Shown here: piece by piece, positions 1 through 6,873 of the stretch | Layout: the number at the start of each line of letters is the position of its first letter | Numbering within the stretch: position 1 is the first letter of the stretch | From: Blastomyces gilchristii SLH14081 | Taxonomy: Eukaryota; Ascomycota; Eurotiomycetes; Onygenales; Ajellomycetaceae | Length of the DNA stretch: 14,148 nt | Assembly: GCF_000003855.2 (NCBI RefSeq) | Contig: NW_003101645.1 | Location: 1-14,148, forward strand | Direction: 5' to 3' | Translations under genes and position numbers: made by a program | The notes under the pieces: generated by a model | What the model saw: only the letters and a program-made list of their open reading frames with translations | Told to the model about the DNA's origin: nothing | Database searches by the model: none

Positions 1-2
1 AT

Positions 3-155
3 GATCTAAATCAATTAAATATAAGATTCTTATTCTCAACTGAGACAGGAATTAAATACTTAATGGACTTTCTATCTGAAACTCAAGCAGCTACAAGAAA
101 ATGACTAAATTCAGAATTATCTGAATATGAAGAGGAGGAAATCAATCAGATATAG
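3..155 (+). pseudogene. C-terminal remnant of a LINE-like ORF
   Basis: This frame (first codon at 3) gives about 50 codons with one in-frame TGA at 102-104 before TAG at 153-155. The peptide includes FLFSTETGIKYLMDFL followed by TQAATRK and an acidic run (EYEEEE). The pattern of a hydrophobic strand, TGI, a helix and ATRKW-like residues resembles the tail of the RNase H/ORF2 region in fungal LINE polyproteins, but that is recalled similarity and not a motif proof. The TGA fits a former TGG or CGA codon. The upstream part is outside the window. No ribonuclease active-site residues can be seen. Confidence 0.4.
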
Positions 156-463
156 TCTGTTAAAACAGCTATATACTCTCTTTTAATAATTTGTTTTGTT
201 ATAGTCTCTCTTTACTTTATCTTTTTCTTTATCTTTTTCTTTCAATTTCTTTCTATCTATCTATTTAATGTGTCTATCTTTGAGACTGTGTTCTTTTTCT
301 CTTTTCCTTTGTCATGATATTATCAAATGATTTCAAAGTATCAAAAGATGTTAAAACACTGCAATTTGTAAACAGTTTTTGTATTCTGAGCTGGAATTTT
401 CTGATTTTACATATCTGAAATTGATGAATGTATAATAGTTAACTTTACAGACATAGGAAAAAC

Positions 464-486
464 CCTGAGAACTAAAAGTTCTCAGG
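464..486 (+). other. Hairpin in the LINE 3' region
   Basis: CCTGAGAACT and AGTTCTCAGG form a perfect 10-bp stem with an AAA loop, about 40 bases before the (AAT)n tail. The inverted copy at 13995-14017 keeps nine pairs, and the tenth becomes a T-G wobble. Some LINEs have a 3' stem-loop that their reverse transcriptase recognises, so that role is possible here. Confidence 0.55.
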
Positions 487-526
487 TAGATGTCATAGTC
501 TCTGACTGCATACATCTATAATTGAA

Positions 527-527
<1 letters not shown>

Positions 528-560
<33 letters not shown>
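528..560 (+). repeat. (AAT)11 microsatellite, LINE tail
   Basis: Eleven perfect AAT units follow TTGAAG and run directly into the LTR of chromovirus copy A. The same TTGAAG(AAT)n arrangement occurs inverted at 13933-13953 with seven units. Confidence 0.9.
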
Positions 561-562
<2 letters not shown>

Positions 563-867
563 GAAGCCTACGCCGAATAGATCAGTATAATATTGATAGG
601 TCTTATATAACAAAAGAGAAAAACATTAAAGAAGGAAAAGAAAGAGAAAGTGTAGAAATCAGTAATCAGAGTGAATATCTATACATGTATGTAATAGTGT
701 ACACGGTGGAGCTCCGGGGCGGAAGAATCTATATGCATTCATGATGGCTGAGAATCGGCGATTGAGAATGGCCGAGAATCAGAGTGTATGTGTTTGATAG
801 TGGAACAGAAGAATCTATGAAGTGTAACAGAATAGTCTATATGATTGATCAAGCGCAGCCTGTCACA
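561..867 (-). repeat. 3' LTR of copy A
   Basis: It is about 307 bp. On the minus strand it begins TGTGACAGG. It lacks the last three bases (ACA) that end the other LTRs, because the LINE tail replaces them. It matches 5973-6281 over its whole length. It keeps a GC-rich core with CCGGGGCGG (about 713-722), unlike the bases around it. The pol stop codon TAA (870-868) directly precedes it. Confidence 0.92.
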
Positions 868-871
868 TTAG

Positions 872-883
872 CCCCCTTCTTTC
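872..883 (-). promoter_or_regulatory. Polypurine tract of copy A
   Basis: The minus strand reads GAAAGAAGGGGG, then CTAA, then the 3' LTR (TGTGAC). This is the position and composition of a plus-strand primer. The tract also encodes the last pol codons, so primer and coding sequence overlap. Confidence 0.75.
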
Positions 884-3800
884 AGAAGCAGTTCTCATCA
901 GTCAAGAGCTGCTGTTTCAGATAACACAGATCTCAGAGTTCAGATCAGTTGATTATAGTCAACTCATTTCATGAGATATTGTCAGCTGCGGCTGTGAGAT
1001 CTCTTATCAAGAATATTCTCAATCTTTCACTCAAGCTCATTATCTTCTTCTACAATGTCTGGTGACTGTCAGTCAGAAGTCAGTTGAGAAGAGAACAGAT
1101 CAGTGACAGCACAGTGAAACAAGCTTGTATGAAATATATTATGAATTTCTGATGATGTGTCAAGATAGTAGTTGTGACTATCTAGAACTTCTATCACTTT
1201 ATACTTGATATAGTGATAATCTAGTGTATAAGATGAATATATGATTTGTATATTCTTAAGATTCAATTATATCAGATCTTCTATCTTATATTGTTCAGCA
1301 GAGTCTCAGTAAACATTGATTTAATTCTCTTAATCTTGTTTCACAGTTATTATGAAGATCTCTACTCAATCACAGATATCTCAGAGCTTTATTACTATAT
1401 TATCAGCAATCTGAATCAGACTGTAGAGATTCAGTGTGAACTGTGAGATCTCTAGAAGATTCAACACTTTTATATGATATTTATATGTAAGAAAGAACAG
1501 ACTTTTATCTATTAAAATAGCATCTCAATCATTAATAGTGATCTCTGTGTATAGAAGAAGATTATATTAATCATTTTATAAATGATTACAGAACTTATAA
1601 AGATAATTCTTCACAGTCTGAATTATTTATTCTAATATATTATCAGTCTCAGAGTGATAGACAGTTGATAAATAGTATATAATCTTGAGAACTTGACAGA
1701 TTCTTGTTCAGAGAGTGCTTATAAATTAACAGCTCTGATTTAATACTATACATCTCAGTAATTCATATATTCAATAGAACAGACTCTGTAGAAAAGCTTC
1801 AGTAACTTATATAGTATTCATCTTATTATAAGATTTTAATATTATATCTTTGCTTAGTTAATTCACAATGATCAGAATATTTCTACAATCCCTGCTCTTA
1901 GATAGATTAACAGTGAAGTTAATTACTATATTTTATCAGATTCTATCAGAGATATTCAGTGATTTTAATAGATCTTTTCTATAGTTCTTTCATAAGATAA
2001 TAGAAGAACAGTGATTACAGTTTCAGATGAAGTATCTGATACTATTTAATATCTCAGATTAGTAGAACTCTCAGAAGATTATTCTATACAGTTATTCACA
2101 GTCTGAATAATCAGTTATATATGAATTATATATCTCTTATATTATCTGAGTATATAAGAGTTTAAAGTGAGAGACTCAGTGTTGTTCATAGAATTGTAGA
2201 GTATTATTATCATTAATTGAACATTCTAAGATATCAGTTCTTATACATAGTTCTAAGAGAAATCAGAGTGCTTCTTGATATTCTGCTTCAGTGAGAGTCT
2301 GAAGAAGTTCATTTATCTGAGCTGCTGTATATCACAGTTCATTCAGTGTAGAGAAAGTGAAGATATCAATAACAGTTCTAACTGAAGAAGTATGTATAGT
2401 GTCATGAACTGTTTCATCTTGATTAACTAGTATCTTCAGATTCAAGAGCTGATGCTCTCAGTTAATTCAGTGAGTATCTGTTATATCAGATGATATATCT
2501 TACTCTTATTATAAGAGAGTATCTATCATCAAGTTCTAACTGTCAGAATAATAGTGTATTATAAAATAAAAGCAGCTTAAGAACTCAGATTATTATATCT
2601 ATCATTTAGTGAGTTTATAGATAGTTATAAAGTATTTAAGGTTCTTATAATCTATGATTATCTCAAATTCAGAGATACTTTGAAGTTCAGAGTTTCATTC
2701 TTCTAAATAGTGTACAATTGTAAGAAGTTCTTTATCATAGATCTTATAATTGTATTCAGCAGGACTCAGTTTCTTAGATATAAAGATATATAATTATAGA
2801 ATATCTTTATTATCATATTATAATATCACTTCTTCTATCATATAATTAGAGAAATTAGTCTCAATAACTATCTTATAATCAGAATTGAATATTATCAGTA
2901 AAGAGATATTAATAAATATCTTCTTCATCTGTATAAATACAGCTTCAGTGTCTGCTGATTATTGAAATACTGAGTTCTTCTTAATGAGATCTGTAAGTAA
3001 TCTTATGATATCTGAGAAGTTTTATATAAATCACTGATAGAAGTTAGTGAATTCAATGAAGCTTTATATATCTTTCATAGTATATAAAGCTTCTCATTTG
3101 AGAATAACAGAGATCTTCTCAGAATTCATTCAAATTTTCTTATTAGCTTCTATGATGAAATCTAAGTATTTAGTACTCTTAACTTCAAAATCATACTTAT
3201 CAATATTAATTGATAGTTCTGCTTCTTATAGTCAATGTAATATTCTTTATACATATTCTTGATATTCTTTTCTGAATTCATCAGTGAAGATGAGAATATC
3301 ATCTAAATAAGCAGATACAAACTTATTAAGAAAATCTCAGAGTGCTAAGTTGATATACTTCTAAAATATACTGAGAATATTAGTTCAAAGAGTGTGACTA
3401 TTCATTCAAAGAGATTATAATATGTTTAGAATACTGTAAGTCATTCATCTTCTTCAGTGATATGAATCTTATAAAATATGATGATGATATCTAGCTTTAT
3501 AAATTATTGAGCTTATCTGATTCATGCTAGAGTTTCATTGATAAGAGATAAGAAATATCAATCTTTCTTTATCAATCTGTTCAGATCTCAGTAGTTCACA
3601 CAGAATCAGAGTTCTTTATCTGACTTCTTTGTAAAGAGAATAGAAGCTGCAGTAAAAGAGTTACTAATATGTATGAATTTCTTATCTAATAGATTATTGA
3701 GTGTCTTCTGAAGAAGAAGAAGTTCATCTTAAGATATATTATAAAGAGAGTCTTATAATGATTCAGAGTTCTTATCATTCTTCTTTTTTAACTTAATACT

Positions 3801-4462
3801 GTGATTCACTTCTGAACCTTGTAAGAGAGATAGATTTGTAGTATTATTATCTTGTCAGAAGATATCTAGATATTCATAATATTATTGAGAGAGTTTTATA
3901 TAAGAATCTGTTATTATAACACAGAATAACTTTTCTAGAGTCTTTTTAATATTAGTCAGACTGACAGAATAGATTGATATATAGTTCTGCTATCAATAAT
4001 TCTTTCAGTGACTTCTTTTTCTGAGTATTTTATAGGTGTTGACAGAGATCTGTGTCACATTCATAGTCTTGTAAATATCATTCTCATGAACTCTATCATT
4101 GTTAGAGAATATCAAGCTTCTGTTTCAAGTATTTAATAAGATATCTTATTCAGATAGTCAGACAAGTTCTAATATAAGATTGTAATCAAGATTATTAACT
4201 TCATATATATAGGCATCTTCACATTGATATTCTCTCACATCTATGATCAGCTTCATCATGTAATGAGTACAAATGTCTTTTGAATCATCAAATCCTGTGA
4301 GGAGTTGAGGTCTTGATAAAGAGATACACTGAAGATTATAATATCTTACAACTGAAGATTTTATCATTGTATAGTAGCATAGACTGCTGTCTATCATGAC
4401 TTTTATATTATATATATTATTAATCATAGTAGATACAAGAATCACATTTATTGTTATTTTCT

Positions 4463-4469
4463 CTTTAAA
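4463..4469 (-). promoter_or_regulatory. Candidate -1 ribosomal frameshift heptamer, copy A
   Basis: On the minus strand T TTA AAG lies in the gag frame (TTA codon at 4468-4466) and fits X XXY YYZ. Gag stops 9 bases after it (TAA 4456-4454). A -1 slip gives TTT AAA and enters the frame that runs into protease. Copy B has the same heptamer at the same place. No downstream stimulatory structure was modelled. Confidence 0.55.
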
Positions 4470-4625
4470 TCATTGTTATTCAATCTCTTCAAGCTTCTGT
4501 TTATAAATTTGAACAGAAGCTAATCTTTTCTCTATTTTATCAGAGCATTCTTGTAGTTATCTTCTAAATCTTCTTTCACTGCAATGTGATTGACATGAAC
4601 AGATACTGATTCATTCTTTAAATAA

Positions 4626-4679
4626 GAAGACACTGATCTTTCTCTTGATTGAGAAGATGCTGATCTTTCTCTTAAGTGT
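4626..4679 (-). repeat. Two 27-bp tandem units in gag, copy A only
   Basis: Units 4626-4652 and 4653-4679 share the core ctgatctttctctt. On the minus strand they encode the repeated RERSxSS motif after the zinc knuckle. Copy B lacks exactly these 54 bases (junction near 10594), which keeps its frame. Confidence 0.85.
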
Positions 4680-5655
4680 GAAGACATATAGATCAATCAG
4701 CAGTTAAAAGCAATGTGTTCTAATCAGTTACAGTTGATATATACTTCACATTGATGTCAATAAGTGACTTCTTCAGAAGTGATCTCAGGAATTTGAAAGC
4801 CTGTTCAGACAGTGAAGATTCTTGCTTATATGTAGATATTCAAGTCTACTCAATCTATAATATCTGCATCATTGTTATTCCTCAGCACAGGTGAATGAGT
4901 TACTGAGATATAATATCTTCTATCACTCTTCTGTATACTCTTGAGCTTGATAAGACAGTCATTCATTGTCTGAAGCTGTGTATAGAAGTCTTCATAAGTC
5001 TGATCTTTATCTGTGCTTATAAGAGTCTGTAAGAGTTCAAAAGTTAATGTCTTCTTGAGCATGCTAATCTTCATTCAATTCTCTCAAGATTGACTATCTG
5101 CTTCTAGAATCTTGATATTGAAGTCAGAGATGAATGTTGTAAGAGAAGTATTTCTCTGTCAGACACTCTGTACTGTAATCAATCTAATACTTTCTATTAT
5201 ATAACAGTGTCTCAGAACAGAATATCAAGATGTTTTATAATATTATCAGATATTCAGAACACTGATTCACATACTTTCATTCATGAATGAAACTTCTGTT
5301 TCATGTAATATTTCAATTATTCATTAATATATCAATCTTGATTAATTAATAAACTGATGACATCTTCATCTACACTCAGTTTCATAAGCATTTTCATTCT
5401 TCATGATGAGTAGAGAGTGAGATTAGAAGCATTGAAATATATAGAAGTATCTAAGCATTCTTTCAGTGCTTTTGTATTCAATTCTATAGATGTTGAAATC
5501 ACATGAGTTAATCATTGAACCTCTTCATATTGATATTATTGAGTTGTATGCATATCAGCTATTTATTGTTATTGTAGTTTCAACATTGCTTAAAGCCACT
5601 GTAGCACTGTATCTATGCTTGTGTTCAGAGGTTCTCTTATATTATCATTAGACAT

Positions 5656-5972
5656 GATTATATTGTTTATTAAATATGTGATGTCTGTGAAATCTGAAGA
5701 AGTGTAATTGTATGAATATCTCATATGTCTGAGTGTTAGAACTCTTGAGTCTTTCACTGACATTCTCTTTGTAGAATCTTATTATGAGGCCAGAGTAACT
5801 AGTAAGCAAGCTTCTATCTGAGAACTCAGTGTCTGCTTAACTCTTTGACTGTTTCTCTATTTCTTACACATCATTACATATTCAGATATCTCTTGATGAA
5901 TAATTATTTCTGATGAGAAGATAATGCATGAGTAATCATTTTCTAATAAGAAGATGATGAACATTTTTCTAG
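5656..5972 (-). other. 5' leader of copy A
   Basis: This is 317 bp of untranslated sequence between the 5' LTR and the gag ATG, with no recognised gene. Next to the LTR it reads CTAGAAAAATG and not TGG, so no ordinary tRNA primer-binding site is visible. It contains two imperfect units of about 30 bp (5899-5930 and 5931-5960) built on AATCATTTCTAATAAGAAGAT. Copy B has the same pair. Confidence 0.7.
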
Positions 5973-6281
5973 TGTAAGAGGTCTACACTGAATAGATTGA
6001 TATAATATTGATAGGTCTTATATAACAAAGAGAAAAACATTAAAGAAGGAAAAGAAAGAGAAAGTGTAGAAATCAGTGATTGAGATGAATATCTATACAT
6101 GTATGTGATGGTGTATGTGATGAAGCTCCGGGGCGGAAGAATCTATACGCGTTCATGGCGGCCGAGGATCGGTGATTGAGAATGGCTGAGAATCAGGGTG
6201 TATGTATTCAATAGTGAAACAGAAGAATCTATGAAGTGTAACGGAATAGTCTATATAATTGATCGGGCGCAGCCCGCCACA
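5973..6281 (-). repeat. 5' LTR of copy A
   Basis: It is 309 bp. On the minus strand it runs from TGTGGCGGGC to CTCTTACA, so it has TGT...ACA ends. It keeps CpG-rich stretches (gcgcagcccgcc at its right end, CCGGGGCGG near 6126) that are mutated in copy B. Confidence 0.93.
6017..6024 (-). promoter_or_regulatory. TATA box candidate in the 5' LTR of copy A
   Basis: TATATAAG on the minus strand lies about 45 bases before the LTR's 3' end. It is present in all four LTR copies (602-609, 6537-6544 and 13891-13898 for the others). It would make the transcribed R/U5 part of the LTR very short. Confidence 0.5.
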
Positions 6282-6492
6282 ACACTGTTTAGAAGAATAA
6301 GACTTCAAACTCTGAAGTATCTCTGAATTTGAGATAATTATAGATTATAAGAATCTCAAGTACTTTATAACTATTTATAAACTCACTGAATAATAGATAT
6401 AATAATCTGAGTTCTTAAGCTGCTTTTATTTTATAATATACTACTGTTCTGACAGTCAGAACTTGATAATAGATGCTCTCTTATAATGAGAG
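6282..6492 (+). mobile_element. 211-bp inverted fragment of a third chromovirus copy (C)
   Basis: The reverse complement matches 2503-2713 of copy A over the full 211 bp without gaps, with transitions only or nearly so. It covers the end of RNase H and the start of the integrase linker. Copy C therefore reads on the plus strand, opposite to A and B. It lies exactly between the 5' LTR of A and the 3' LTR of B, and most likely is what is left of an older copy into which A and B inserted. No intact coding frame remains. Confidence 0.88.
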
Positions 6493-6857
6493 TGTAAGAG
6501 GCCTACACTGAATAGATCAGTATAATATTGATAGGTCTTATATAACAAAGAGAAAAACATTAGAGAAGGAAAAGAAAGAGAAAGTACAAGAATCAGTAAT
6601 CAAAGTGAATATTTATATGTGTATGTGATGATATATGCAGTGGAGCTTCAGAGCGGAAGAATCTATACATGTTCATAATAACTGAGAATCAGTGATTGAG
6701 AATGGCTGAGAATTGAAGTGTATATGTTCATGACGGCTGAGGATCAGTGATTGAGAATGACTGAGAATCAGAGTATACATATTTGAGAATGAAGCAGTTG
6801 AAATCTGTGAAGTGTAATAGAATAGTCTATATGATTGATCAGACACAGCTCATTACA
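6493..6857 (-). repeat. 3' LTR of copy B
   Basis: It is 365 bp, about 55 bp longer than the LTRs of copy A because of an internal duplication. On the minus strand it runs from TGTAATGAGC to CTCTTACA. The CpG and CC sites kept in A's LTRs are largely changed: the equivalent of gcgcagcccgcc reads acacagctcatt. Confidence 0.92.
6671..6780. repeat. 55-bp tandem duplication inside the copy B LTR
   Basis: Units 6671-6725 and 6726-6780 both start with gttcat and share agtgattgagaatg. The LTRs of copy A have one unit. Each unit itself contains two or three copies of a shorter (c/t)tgagaat motif. Confidence 0.85.
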
Positions 6858-6861
6858 TTAG

Positions 6862-6873
6862 TCTCTCTCTTTC
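6862..6873 (-). promoter_or_regulatory. Polypurine tract of copy B
   Basis: The minus strand reads GAAAGAGAGAGA followed by CTAA and the LTR. It is purine-only like that of copy A, but the G run has been broken by G-to-A changes. Confidence 0.7.

Larger units (their letters stand above)
1..560 (+). mobile_element. 3' end of a probable LINE (non-LTR retrotransposon), left copy
   Basis: The segment has a short degenerate coding tail (3-155), a pyrimidine-rich untranslated stretch rich in CTTTTT-like runs (about 170-305), a 3' region (330-527) with a perfect hairpin, and a terminal (AAT)11 run. Positions 330-560 recur in inverted orientation at 13933-14148 with high similarity, so this is a dispersed repeat. 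A simple-repeat tail joined directly to foreign DNA is typical of non-LTR retrotransposons. The 5' part lies outside the window. The tail abuts the outer LTR of chromovirus copy A, whose first three bases are missing. The LINE assignment is inferred from the tail and the coding remnant, not from a recognised reverse transcriptase. Confidence 0.6.
868..4469 (-). pseudogene. pol: Pol polyprotein of copy A (PR-RT-RNaseH-IN-chromodomain), degenerate
   Basis: Pol is entered at TTT (4469) by an apparent -1 shift and ends at TAA 870-868, touching the LTR. The aspartic protease (about 4445-4140) has DSS in place of DSG (Asp at 4391-4389). RT (about 3720-3150) keeps KLDI (Asp at 3491-3489) and YLDD (3309-3298), so its catalytic triad is intact. 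RNase H (about 2960-2590) has IETN where ETD is expected (2856-2854). The integrase zinc site has both His changed to Tyr (2130, 2109) but keeps both Cys (2019, 2010). In the integrase core, the first Asp is Asn (1920) and the second is Asn (1740). Glu (1632) remains, at DD35E spacing. A chromodomain follows (about 1030-868; KIENILDKRS, then YLMK, then LSETAALD). A 4-bp deletion near 3384 shifts the frame within RT. There are many in-frame stops, mostly TGA and TAA. Confidence 0.9.
4454..5655 (-). pseudogene. gag: Gag polyprotein of copy A, degenerate
   Basis: The capsid/nucleocapsid precursor starts at ATG 5655 (MSNDNIRE) and ends at TAA 4456-4454. The longest open stretch is 5074-4850, with MKISMLKKTLTFELLQTL, a typical gypsy Gag capsid pattern. 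The CCHC knuckle (4741-4700) has the Y-x2-C-x4-H-x4-C form, so the first Cys is Tyr. An arginine/serine-rich tract of two 27-bp units follows (4626-4679). A 5-bp tandem duplication (ctgta, 5168-5177) puts the N-terminal part out of frame with the rest. Copy B lacks this duplication and is in frame. Several in-frame stops are present. Pol lies in the -1 frame. Confidence 0.85.
561..6281 (-). mobile_element. Ty3/gypsy chromovirus retrotransposon, copy A (complete but dead)
   Basis: This element of about 5.7 kb reads on the minus strand and has LTRs of about 309 bp at both ends. Its order is 5' LTR (6281-5973), leader, gag, pol in the -1 frame, polypurine tract and 3' LTR (867-561). The domain order (protease, RT, RNase H, integrase, chromodomain) is that of Ty3/gypsy chromoviruses (Metaviridae). 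The two LTRs differ at many sites, mostly transitions, so RIP-like decay makes LTR dating unreliable. A carries two frameshifting indels that B lacks: a 5-bp tandem duplication in gag and a 4-bp deletion in RT. Its left flank was lost to the LINE tail. Its right flank is the inverted fragment C, so no target-site duplication can be checked. Confidence 0.92.

Noticed and set aside
528..560. Microsatellite or LTR sub-repeats as a CRISPR array
   Set aside because: There are no spaced repeats with unique spacers, and the context is a eukaryotic transposon nest.
1246..1446. Plus-strand ORF of 66 codons
   Set aside because: It lies antisense to the integrase C-terminal region of copy A, has no recognisable motif, and exists because the A+T-rich minus-strand gene happens to lack stops on the other strand.
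3047..3262. Plus-strand ORF of 71 codons
   Set aside because: It is antisense to the RT/RNase H region of copy A, whose minus-strand reading matches RT clearly.
3380..3390. Frame change in the RT of copy A as programmed frameshifting
   Set aside because: Copy B has four extra bases here (cagt) and stays in frame across the same region, so A simply has a deletion.
5168..5177. ctgtactgta in copy A as an insertion target duplication or excision footprint
   Set aside because: It is only a 5-bp tandem repeat with nothing between the units. Replication slippage is enough to explain it, and copy B has one unit.
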